NCBI GenBank assembly: GCA_001557505.1
Contig: LSAX01000004.1
Span: 1,736,001-1,800,000 of the forward strand
Length of the DNA stretch: 64,000 bases
Direction of reading: 5' to 3'
Origin: Reticulascus tulasneorum
Taxonomy: Eukaryota; Ascomycota; Sordariomycetes; Glomerellales; Reticulascaceae
In this document: one piece after another, positions 47,876 through 58,463 of the stretch
How positions within the stretch are numbered: position 1 is the stretch's first letter
Layout of the letters: each line of letters starts with the position of its first letter
Notes under the pieces: generated by a model
Seen by the model: only the letters and a program-made list of their open reading frames with translations
Databases searched by the model: none
What the model was told of the DNA's origin: nothing
Position numbers and translations under genes: made by a program

Positions 47876-50856
47876 GGAGTGGATGGCTGGTTGACGACTG
47901 GATCAGGGAGGTAGTCGCCATATCCAGTGACAGGCCGTTCATGTCCTTGGTCCGGCGGCGGATCATGCGAGGCAATGTTGGGGCGGTACCAGACTCCCAA
48001 ACTTCTGGGACAGACGAGGATGAACTCGAGATAATCAGGGGAGAACCTCCCAACAAGACGATTGTGGAAGCTTCACGGGAGCCCTACCAGTTGAGGCGCG
48101 AGGATCGTTATTGGGCAGGGTCGGAGCTAGTGGCGCGCGTGGCTCCAGTAATGGATGCTAGGTATGGGACCAGCCGAGGGGAAGCCGATAGTTGAAGGTT
48201 CTTTGGCGCCTTTCGTCATATCAAAATAGTGGCCACTTGTAAATTGGGCCGAAATTCCAAAGCTTTTCAGGCAGGCATTGCTCCCGATTGGGTTTCACCG
48301 CGGGACTGGCAAGGCCGCCCAACGTCGAGAAAAATTTAAGTACATACGGAACTGCCACAAGCGCAAACCACGATTTTCCGGAAGTGCAAATACAACCTGG
48401 CAGCAGCCCCAGAAGGAAATCTGAAGGCATCCAATTTTCAAGCTCGGCCATGTCAACCTGACCAACCACGTAAGGACGGATCGAGGCCAATGCAAATTGA
48501 AAATCGGGTGAGGGGCAATCGCTGCGGCAGCCTACAACCAAGTGGATCGTAAAACAACAGTGCAGCTTAATTATTAATTAACTGGTGGTGGTTGTAGGCA
48601 GCTTTTCTTCGAAACGTATTCGAAAGATAATGTAAAAAGGTAACGAATATTTCTAGTGATTTGGTATAACATATATTCATTGTAACATTCACTCTAATAT
48701 GTCTACGAACAGCGACTTGAACATCCAAGTGCCAAAACGGCGCTGCTGTTTCTTGCGATCAGCTTTGACGGCTGACTCCTTCACCCAATTACGACCTAAT
48801 AACAAGGTAGGACCTTCGTTAGGTACTAGCCAAGGTAGAGACATATGCAGCCAGCTGCAGGCCGAGTCAAAATCAAAGATCCCGTCCATTTAAAAGTCCC
48901 GGAAACTCTCCCATTGCCCCTCCATTGAACCGGACTGGCCTGTCTCGAGTCTTGTTCTGTTCTTTGTTTTCTGGCACAGCAACCAGCCTGAGCAACCGGA
49001 GCTGCAGCTGCTCCGCCCTAAAACCCCCAGGCACCGCCTCTTTCCGGGCCCTGCCTCTCAAGAGCGAGGGGACAGAAACCATAGGCAATATAATACCTAA
49101 CGGGTGAGAAAACCGGCGACGCCAGCAAATTCTCTCGACAAAAACTATCACGACAAATGCCAACCATCGATCGTCGACAACCCGGATCCCTTCTCGCGCC
49201 CCCAAACCGAATCACCACCGGCAAGATAGACCCACCGAAAAAAGGAACTCGCCTCACGCAGCTTAACCCACCTAGTTAATACGAACAAATTCAGAGTTTG
49301 GGCTTGGTCCGTCCCGCAACGGAGCTCGAGACAACAAAGAGAATCTCCCAAATTTTGAGACACAACGGCGCCGACTCACTGTTGCTGATCACCTCCACGC
49401 ACACGGCACTCCACCCAGCGACCAGCTTCCCTTGCGACATACAGACATACATACATACGTACATGCTGCTACTGCTTCACGGCCACCAAGTACCGACCCA
49501 GGTATCCATCCTATTGTAAGTTGCGATCGATCTCATTTTCCGTCGAATGCACACTGCTTTCCATGCCCTTGCATCGTACCTCATGTCTTTGCGTCTCCAT
49601 CAACGTTGCACTCCCGTGCCTCTCCTGCTTTCAAGTGCCGGCTACCGACAGACGGTTCAAACCTTGGCCTTAGTCTTTGCTCAGTCTTTGGATCCTGATA
49701 TACTGTTTTTTTGTGGTGTTGATGGAGGGGTAAATCGCACCGTCTCTCAGTCAGGGGTGGTGACGACAAAGCACAGAAAGAAGAGAGGGGGGGGGGGTAA
49801 TCAATCATTTACCTTAGTTGTTGCTGGAGGGGACGGCTTTCCACGCATCCATCCATCCATCACTATCCCATCACCCACCGAGGAGAGGAACCGCCCCCCC
49901 CCCGAAACGATAAGATGGGCGAGAGAAGCACAATGACCGAACCGCCCACCGATTCCCCAAAATTCCATCCATCCACATGATGCGGCCTGGACCTTCGCTG
50001 ATGATATTATTCTTACTAGCCCCGTATTATAGGTCTCCCTCGGTCCTCTCTTCCCATTCTTTACCGGTCTTCCTACCTCCTCGCAATCTCCCACACACGG
50101 GACGCCGTTGGTCTTCTTGGTCCTCCTTGGTTCCAGAACTTTTCCACCCCCTCCCTCGTCCTGCTTGGGACACCTTTGGCTCCTCCTCCACCCTTTGAGT
50201 CAGGAGTCACACACGATCTTGCTCAACAACATTCCAATCTCCTCAGCAGTAATCCGGCTTCTCCTTCGACCTCGGGCTCACACATATATTACTAGTAGCC
50301 TTGGAGACCCGCAATAGCTGCCCAGCTCCGATAATCGACCTTTTTTGCTCACCGTACCCCGACACCCAATCGCGCCTTCCTTTTGCGCCCAACTGCGCGT
50401 GTCTCGCCAAAAGCAAGGACAACCCTGTTGCGCCTTTGACCAGAAGCAAAATTCTGGCGCACAACGCTGGCCCTTTGTAATAATCGTCAACAACCAGCCT
50501 GCTTACCGCATCCAAACCTTTCTCCTCAACCGCACTTTTCAGCCGTTCCAAGCTGGAAAGCCAGTCCCTGATCATCTGATCAACCCCTCAATCGCGCCGA
50601 CCACCCATCCATCACCCTCGCCCCCCGACCCCGAAATCGACGTCTCCTGCCTTTGCGCAAACGGTCCGGATTGATATTTTTGGTGTCCGTTTCAAAGCGC
50701 CTACAAAACACACACACGCAGCTAGTCTGTTTGCCGGTTTCCCGTGGCGGAAACCCTTCGTCGATACTCGATCAATCCCCGCCTGAGCACACCTTTGCTC
50801 CGACTTTCTCTCGAGATCGTCGTGAGTGAAGGGTATTCTCCGCTAAACGCTTCCCA
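47876..50856. other. 3-kb gene-poor stretch upstream of the ULD gene
   Basis: Holds the emc2 3' flank, a MITE-like element (48544-48760), simple repeats (ACAT words near 49438, CCAT near 49848) and a G-run at 49788. From about 49300 to 50856 the plus strand is rich in C and T, as in long fungal 5' leaders. Open frames here (for example 47872-48195) have no domain. Confidence 0.5.
48544..48760. mobile_element. MITE-like inverted-repeat element, copy A
   Basis: About 217 bp, AT-rich inside, with imperfect terminal inverted repeats: left GATCGTAAAACAACAGTGCA, and the right end read on the other strand begins GATCGCAAGAAACAGCAGCG. It shares interior blocks with 62620-62870: left TTAACTGGTGG, middle ATTCACTCTAA, right ACATCCAAGTGCCAAA versus ATATCCAAGTGCTAAA. 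No coding capacity. CAGTG ends recall hAT elements, but I see no clear 8-bp target duplication. Confidence 0.65.
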
Positions 50857-53044
50857 ATGTCGTAAGTGCAGCCCGTGATCCTGATACCTCGCTTTAGAGA
50901 AAGAACACTGTGTCGCTAACATTGCCACATAAGACGACGAGAAACACACATTACCATTCAACATCCAGGGGACCCCGGCGCCTCTCGGTCGAATTCGTTC
51001 AGCGAAGAAGAGGAATCTTCCCGGCAAGACAGTCAGGAGTATAGCTCCTCTTCCGCCGACGTGGATACTTGGGCCGATTACGACGAAGAAATCGATCCCG
51101 ACGATTCGGCATCTGCGAGCAATCATAAGCCATTTCGACCACGACCGCAACGCGCCCCTTCACGCCGCCACCGTCTCCCACACCGACAGCAGTCCTACCC
51201 GTACCGGCCCGGCCCTGTGCCGAACCCACCCGCAAGCGTGGAGCCGTTAGAGGATTACGGACCGCCCTACGGGGGCGGCCGAGGTGGCTACGGACCCCCG
51301 CCTGGTCCGGGGCAATATTATGCCGCTCGGGGTGGCCCGCCCCCTGGATACCCTCAAAGCCATGCTGGCGGCTTCATGCCTGGTCCCTACGGGCCAGGTA
51401 ATCAGATGGTCCCCTACAACTACTCAAACCCGTTTACTCCCATGTCCAACGGGAGCGGCGGGGCAAGTTATTTCGGGGAACCTGGGAGGGGGCACTACGA
51501 TATGATGCCGTATCAGCAGGGGTACTACGGTGGCCACGGATACCAAGTTCCCCCACACATGCAGCAGTATCTATACAACTCACCGCCGCCGCCACCCCCA
51601 ACAGAGGCCCCTGCACCGCCTAAGACGCCGGCACCGGCGGAGCCAGCTAAACTTGATCCCGAAACCTTGAAGCTGAAGGAGGAGCTGGACATTTACAAAG
51701 CCGAGCAAGCAAGGAAAGCTGCAGCGGAGAAGCAGAAAGAACTCGAAGACAAGATCCGGAGAGACACCGAAGATGCTATCCAACGGCGGATGGAGGACAT
51801 GCGTAAAGCCCAAGAAGAGGCAAAGAAAGAAATCGAAAAGGCAAAAATAGATGCTGAACGCGCCGCAAGGGAGAAGATCGAATCTGAACGAAAGGCCGAA
51901 GCCGAGAGGGCGAAACTGCACGCGGAAGCGATGGCGCGAGTAGAACGAGAAGCCCGGGACAAGTACGAGGCCGAGATAAGGGCCGAAGCCGACAGAAAGA
52001 AGCGCGAGGAAGAAGCTCGGGTCGCCGCCGAAGCCGCTGCAAAGATCAAGCTGGAAGCAGCTCTCAGGGCGGAAGCAGAGGCCAAGGCTGCAGCCGATAA
52101 GAAAGCAGCCGAGGAGGCGGACGCGAAGAAAAAGTGGGAAGAAGATATGAAGGCTAAAGCTGAAGCTGAAGCCCGCGCGAAGCTTGAAGCCGAGAAAAAG
52201 GCTGCTGCTGACGCTGCTGACGCCGCCGAGACCAAGAAGAAGGAAGAGGAGGCGATAAAGAAGCAAGCGACGGAGGATGCCAAGGCAAAGTTCGAGGAAG
52301 AATCTAAGAAGCCCCAGGATAAGCCACCCATCAAGTTCAAGGATGCGGTGGGTAGAAAATTCAGCTTCCCATTCCATCTCTGCAAGACGTGGCAGGTACG
52401 TCTTCCTAACCTACGTTCTTTCCGTGGCAGTTACTAACCCGATTCAAGGGAATGGAGGAGCTCATCAAACAAGCTTTCATGCAGGTTGATGTAATAGGAC
52501 CGCATGTTCAAGAGGGGCATTACGATCTGATGGGACCCAACGGAGAGATCATCCTTCCATCGGTCTGGGAGAAGGTGATTGAGCCAGACTGGGCCGTCAC
52601 AATGCACATGTGGCCTATGGATAAGCACCCCCTGATGGGACCTGGCCGTGGCCACGGAATGCCGCATATGCCTCACGGTATGCGGGATCCTCGTCACAGG
52701 GAGATGCCTCCTCATATCCGGATGGGCGGCATGATGCCCCCTGGGATGAGACCTCCTAATATGCAGCCTGGCGGTGGCGGCGGCGGCGCCGGCCGTCATG
52801 GTGCCGTTCCACCACCCCCGGGCTGGCACGGTCGGCCAATGATGCCCCCAGGAGGCGAGCGTCCCGGCCGAGGCGCCCCGCCAGGCGTCCAGGTGGTAGA
52901 TGCCGAACCAAAGCCAAAGAAGAAGGGTAATGGCTCTATGCTTAGTTGGATGGCTGGAAGCAAGCCGACGAAGAAAAAGTGAGTCAACTCATGAGACTGG
53001 GCCGTACCCATGATGCTAACCATGCAACCAGGGGCAAGAAATGA
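50857..53044 (+). CDS. Coiled-coil protein with C-terminal ubiquitin-like fold
   Basis: Exons 50857-50861 (5 nt: ATG plus two bases), 50934-52395, 52449-52978 and 53032-53044 give 669 aa. Region 1: acidic-serine start (SFSEEEESSRQDSQEYSSSS). Region 2: Gly/Pro/Tyr-rich, about 70-200. Region 3: an almost unbroken charged alanine/lysine/glutamate helix of about 220 residues (215-470), probably a long coiled coil. Region 4: a globular block GRKFSFPFHLCKTWQGMEEL, then IKQAFMQVDVIGPHVQEGHY and PSVWEKVIEPDWAVTMHMWP, matching the fungal ubiquitin-like domain seen in many hypothetical proteins. The tail is rich in Met, Pro and Gly, then lysine. A last intron with branch TGCTAAC replaces the apparent stop and adds GKK. 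The function is unknown. Confidence 0.85.
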
Positions 53045-53634
53045 ATTGGTCCTTTATGGCCTGCACCGCCGAAGCTCCCCGCTCTATTTCAGCACTTTCG
53101 TTTACACTTCAATCTCGTGTCACGCGCGAGCGATCGCAGATTGAGATGTCCTTCTAATTACTCTTTGGATTTGCCGCCACTTTGATTTCTTTGAGGATAC
53201 CTTGCCGCATTTTGGTTTCGCTTCTGATTCCCCCCTTTTGCGATGATGGTTCTTGGCGTGCATTCCGCTCAAATTTACCTCAAATTTACAATGCATGTAC
53301 GTCGGAGTATGAAGGGCATGATGGGACGTTGGCGGGGAGGTCGGCTTTCGCTTTGCAGCCCGGATATGTCCAGGGATTGCATGGAGCTGGAAGCTATTAC
53401 ATGAGATTTTGGCCGGCGCAATGATAACAAGAGGAGAGAGGTATCCGCTGGCTGGCTTAGATGGGAACTTTTTTATTACACATTATGGGAGTTAGATATG
53501 TCTTTTTTTTCTTGGAGTAAAATACCAAAGTTCTATGTTTATATGCCCACGGTCTCTTGTCTATTTCGACGTCCTGCCATGCGACAGTTCCTCATGGGCG
53601 AGAAGGTCGCGATGATTGGATCTATGGTTGTTTG
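53045..53634. other. Convergent 3' flanks
   Basis: 590 bp between the ULD gene stop and the coq10 stop, with T-rich patches at 53466-53515. Probably both 3' UTRs. Confidence 0.5.
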
Positions 53635-54225
53635 TTATACAGGGTTATTTGCAGGACCGAGTACCCTCCTCGCCTCCTTCTCGAAAGCTTCGATCATAAC
53701 ACCGGCGACCTTGTCCGATACGGCGGCACTCACAGCCGAGTAAAGCGGATTTGCGAACTGGAACTTGATGACCAGATCCACGTCAGAACCCGTTCCATGT
53801 TGAACCGGCCGCACTGTCCACCGCGTAACCAAGCTCTTGAATACGGCGCCCTCTGCCCCCTCACCACCGCTTATGGCCTCAACGGTGCTTCCTGGCACGC
53901 AGCGTAGCCGACTCGTGAAGGTCTCCTCGAAACCGCCCCAGCCGACGCGAAGATCAGCCTGTGCTGGCCAGCGGCGGCCTGCTGAGTCGGGGGCCCAGTG
54001 CGTGACGCGCGAGCGTTGGCAGTAGGGGACGAAGGCGGCGTAGGAATCAACGTTGGCGATAATTTCGTACAGGCTCGCGGAGGGGTATGGGAGGTGGCGG
54101 GTTGCGGTCAGGGTCTGAAGGGCGGCGGTTGGGAGGGTGAAGAAAGGGCGGGCATGGCGAGGAGCGAGTGAGGCGAGGGTCGGTGCCGGAGGGCTCAGTC
54201 GTCGAAGGGCAGATCTTGCGGACAT
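53635..54225 (-). CDS. coq10: Coenzyme Q-binding protein COQ10, mitochondrial
   Basis: START-like lipid-binding protein of the mitochondrial inner membrane that helps deliver coenzyme Q to the respiratory chain. A single exon of 196 aa. The N-terminal 35 residues form a targeting sequence rich in R, S and A. The domain runs from about residue 37: RHLPYPSASLYEIIANVDSY, AAFVPYCQRSRVTHW, LRVGWGGFEETFTSRL, VFKSLVTRWTV, VDLVIKFQFANPLYSAVSAA, then VSDKVAGVMIEAFEKEAR. These blocks fit COQ10 in order and spacing. The gene faces the AP-3 delta gene across a 570-bp divergent promoter. Confidence 0.95.
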   Translation of the reverse strand: MSARSALRRLSPPAPTLASLAPRHARPFFTLPTAALQTLTATRHLPYPSASLYEIIANVDSYAAFVPYCQRSRVTHWAPDSAGRRWPAQADLRVGWGGFEETFTSRLRCVPGSTVEAISGGEGAEGAVFKSLVTRWTVRPVQHGTGSDVDLVIKFQFANPLYSAVSAAVSDKVAGVMIEAFEKEARRVLGPANNPV

Positions 54226-54797
54226 TGAGTTGTGATGGTGGAGGATATTGAAGGTAATATTACAACGTTGGATTCGATCGGTGTATTTGAGCCATTGCCA
54301 GGTCTATTTGCCAAATTTCCGAACAGTTCAAGATCCTTTAGGGCACCCGAGTTCCCATTGTTGTCATGATAGTCTTTCCAAAGGGCCCAAGTGAGTTTGC
54401 GACAACGTTGAAGCTACGAAATTGAAGCTGTTCAAGGTTGGCGTTGACTCGCATATTATTACAGGGTTCGTTGCGACCGCATGACAGCGTACAGTGCGCA
54501 AAACCGAGCAACATGTGTTTGAATATGTTCTTTCGCACGGCCGAAGACCTCATCGTAGTGGGGGTGTGCTCTTAGGTCAGGTACTGCCCACTACCTGACC
54601 TATGGGCTCCACGTTGCATGCTTAAACCTCGTGGACCAAAGGTGCCATCTTCCAGCTCTCGGTGCAATACAAGAGCTTTCAACATGCTCCAGAATCGCAT
54701 CCTCAACTTGCTCCCTTGACCCTTTGGCCTTTCACACAGCTTGCGAGCCTAACCTCACGAGACCGCTGGCCGTCCCCGCGGGGCCATTGCCAACAAG
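54226..54797. promoter_or_regulatory. Divergent promoter: coq10 (-) and AP-3 delta (+)
   Basis: 572 bp between the coq10 start and the first coding bases of the AP-3 delta gene. No factor site is assigned. The AP-3 side becomes GC-rich at 54770-54790. Confidence 0.5.
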
Positions 54798-57700
54798 ATG
54801 TACGAGCTCTCGTGCCCCCCCGAGACCTTTTGAACACCGCGAGAGAGTTTGGCGCTGATGTGATATCAGGTTCGAGAAGTCATTATACGACCTCATTCGA
54901 GGACTGAGGAATCACAAGGGGAACGAGCGAGAGTATATACAAAAATCCCTTAAAGAATGTCGGTCGGAGGTGCGAAGCCAGGACATGGGTAAGCTTCCCT
55001 CTCCAGCGGCCGTTTGCGCGAGCTTATACCCGCCTCTTAGATGTCAAGGCAATCGCTTTGCTGAAGCTGGTGTACCTGGAAATGGTTGGTCATGACATGT
55101 CATGGGCCTCCTTCCACGTTCTCGAGGTCATGTCCTCGCCGAAATATCACCAGAAGAGAGTTGGCTATCTCGGGGCCGTCCAGAGCTTTCGGCCAGATAC
55201 GGAAGTCCTGATGTTGGCAACAAATCTTCTGAAAAAGGTCTGCTACGACTCGCACTCGAAAGTCCTCGCAGAACTAACCTTGGGTCCCAGGATCTATCTT
55301 CGACGTCGATCACAACGATTACCCTCCCTATGGTCGCGCTTCCTCACGTCATTACCCCTTCGCTGGCACTCTCGGTGCTTTCAGATTTAATCCCCCGACT
55401 TGGCCACACACATCCAAATATCCGAAAGAAGACAATAGTTACGTTGTATAGACTGGCATTGGTGTATCCGGAAACATTGAGGGCAGCATGGCCGAAGATC
55501 AAGGAGCGCCTGATGGACAAGGACGAGGACCCGAGCGTCACTGCGGCGATTGTCAACGTTATATGCGAACTCGGTTGGCGGAGACCGCACGACTTTCTGC
55601 CATTGGCGCCAAGGCTATTCGAACTCTTGGTCGACGGCGGCAATAACTGGATGGCCATTAAGTTAATCAAACTTGTAAGTCACAGGTAGGGAGGGTGCTG
55701 GCCGAGAATATCGCTAATATAGAGCAGTTCGCAACCCTTACACCGTTAGAGCCCAGGCTTGTTCGCAAGCTTCTTCCCCCTCTTGCTGAAATTATACGCA
55801 CTACACCAGCCATGTCACTCTTGTATGAGTGTATTAATGGCATAATTCAAGGAGGGATCCTTGGAAGTGGCGACGATATCTCCGAGAGGGAAGAGGTTGC
55901 TACACTCTGTGTGAAGAAGCTCAGAAGCATGATAATGGTTGATGGTGATCCTAATCGTGGGTGCCCCCGGAAAGACTGACTTGTTCATACGCACACTAAC
56001 ATCAGTTCAGTCAAATATGTGGCGGTGCTCGCTTTCAACAAAATTGTGCTTACGCACCCTTTTCTTGTTGCGCAGCAAGAGGATGTTATTCTCGAATGCC
56101 TTGACAGTTCGGATATCACCATTCGCATCAAGGCCCTGGATCTTGTCCAGGGAATGGTCAGCAGCGATAATTTGGTCTCTATTATTAGCCGCTTGATGAA
56201 GCAACTGAAAAACTCGTCTACGTCAGCTAGAGAACAAGAGCAGGCAGGACTTGCAGCCGATGCCGGAATGGATTCTGACGATGAAGCTCAGGTCAGTATC
56301 AGAGCACCGGCAAGGGGTGAAGAGCAGTCTCCGCCGCTCCCAGAAGACTATCAGATTGATGTTATCAGCCGAATACTTAGCATGTGCGCCCAGAACAACT
56401 ACAGCAGCTTGGTGGACTTTGATTGGTACATCGATGTCCTAATGCAGCTTGTGCGCATTGCGCCAACGCCACGGGCAGCAGAGAGTGACCTGGATTCCAT
56501 GGCGGCGTCTGGCAAGACCAACTTGGGCGATGTCTCAGAAAAGATTGGCGACGAGCTACGAAACGTTGCCGTGAAAGTCATGGCTATGCGCGGACCTGTG
56601 GTCAGGGCCGCCGAGTCCATCATCATCCAGTTCAACGCCGATACTCCATTAGGCCATTCGATCGTTTCGGCTTCATTGAAATCAGTATCTTGGGTGATTG
56701 GAGAATATGTCTCACAGTTATCTTCCCCCGAAGACACGATCGGGGCTTTACTTCAACTGATCCCCAGGACAAATTCGCCGGACATACTTATGACTTCCCT
56801 CCAAGCAGTTACCAAGGTGTTTGCGTTCATTGCAGGAAACGAACAGCGGCTCTGGACTGCAGAATGGAAATCGCGAATAGCGCTTCTCATGGCACGGATC
56901 ATACACGTGCTTGACCCGTTAGCCCTGCACCCCAACCTGGAGGTTCAGGAGAGAGCTGTCGAGTTTATCGAACTGCTTAAATTGACAGCTGAAGCGGCCT
57001 CCGGCCAACCTGCTTCAACAAGCGAGGCATCACAGGACCCGCCGCTCCTCCTCACCCAAGCTATCCCATCACTCTTTCAGGGATGGGAATTGAACTCGGT
57101 TGCCGTCGGAGCGCAAAGGAACGTGCCGATTCCAGATGGTTTGGATTTGGATGAAGCAATCCATCCGAACCTTAACAATTTGTTGGCCGAGGCGAACATG
57201 ATACCCTTGGAAGCAGACGCAGCAGACGATTTCGAAGTCTACTACCACCAAAAGCCAGCACCTACGAGTATATCCTCCTCTGGACCCGCGATACACAAGC
57301 TGGCAGATGCACCGGTCGAGGAGGTCACCAGTTCGTACCAGCAGGCAACCGAAGAGAGCTACTTGGACGCGGATATCGTGGCGAGGCGGAAAGCTGAGCG
57401 ACTGGAGCGGGCAAAGGACGACCCCTTTTACATTGGAGCTGCAAGCAATGTACCAAACACGTCCACGCCAATCCATAACATCCTACAAAAAGAGAACGGC
57501 CCGGATCTCGACATCGACGCCATACCGATAATGCAGTTAGATCTTGGCAGGTTGGGTACCAGTGTGCCATCTTCTAGTTCGGCAACCCGGCCAGCGCCAA
57601 GGCCACGGCAGAAAGTTGTCATCGCCGCCGACGAAACTCTGGGAGGCAGCGGCCTCTCCACGCCGCGGAACTACGAATCCGAAAACAACTCGGACAGCTT

Positions 57701-58175
57701 CACCAAGTCGCGCAGCAAGAAGCTCAAGCAGTCCCTCCTCAAAGTCGACTCCAGCAGCATCGGCAGCCTCAGCCTCGAAGGCAACGCATCGGCTGCGCCG
57801 TTCGACTACGAAGCACAGCAACGCGAGGAGGCAGAGATGGCGCAGGCGATGAAAGAGGTCGAGCGGTTGCGTCTAGAGATGCAACGCGCTAACGAGCGCA
57901 TCCAGGTCGCGCAGGGAGTCGATGCCGCGGGGACGGTTGTGAGGAAGAAGGTGAAGAAGGCGAAGGACGGGAGCGCGGTCGTCAAGAAAAAGAAGAAGAA
58001 GGCGGTTGCTCCTGTGGTTGCGGTCACGGATGGAGATGGGGATGGGGATGGGAATGGCGGCGACGGCAGTACGAGTGTTGTTGAGCCGCCGGTGGAAGCG
58101 TCGGATGATGTGGTGGTTGTGCCGAAAAAGAAGAAGAAAAAGAAGGTGGTCGAGGCTGTCCCGGATGCCGAATAG
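54798..58175 (+). CDS. apl5: AP-3 complex subunit delta (Apl5)
   Basis: Large subunit of the AP-3 adaptor, which sorts cargo from Golgi or endosome to the vacuole. Exons 54798-54799 (only AT), 54870-54988, 55041-55237, 55291-55674, 55728-55956 and 56011-58175 give 1031 aa. The start codon is split by the first intron (AT, then G at 54870), which yields MFEKSLYDLIRGLRNHKGNE, the conserved adaptin N-terminus. The trunk continues with GHDMSWASFHVLEVMSSPKY, QKRVGYLGAVQSFRPDTEVL, HPNIRKKTIVTLYRLALVYP and DPSVTAAIVNVICELGWRRP. After about residue 700 comes a disordered linker, a short coiled coil (EEAEMAQAMKEVERLRLEMQ) and lysine clusters typical of fungal delta tails. All phases agree. An ATG at 54958 in another frame would miss the adaptin N-terminus. 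Confidence 0.95.
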
Positions 58176-58463
58176 AGGCCGTCCATGCTCAGCAGGTAAG
58201 CAGGTGCTCAATAGACACTCTTACAAAGACCCTAGTGATACAGACACCTGCGCAGGATGTTGTGGTAAATTCAACTGGTGTATTGATTTATCAACTTGGA
58301 CGCCTCATGTTCCCCACGCTCCATTTAAACCTCACACCCCCCCCTAATCACGCATGCAATCGGTCGCCTCCGTAATTACGTACAACATAATACAACACAT
58401 TCTGCCCTACTTGCCCGTTTTTGCTGCCCCCATAGCCCTGTCACCGTCGATCTAATCGATCCA
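58176..58463. other. Convergent 3' flanks
   Basis: 288 bp between the AP-3 delta stop and the RhoGAP stop. C-rich at 58320-58345. Nothing else seen. Confidence 0.5.

Noticed and set aside
47872..48195. Plus-strand frame of 108 codons after emc2
   Set aside because: Overlaps the emc2 stop, has no domain, and emc2 already ends where homologues end.
51580..52385. Minus-strand frames of 265 and 230 codons
   Set aside because: Antisense of the charged coiled coil in the ULD gene; leucine, alanine and serine bias is a shadow effect.
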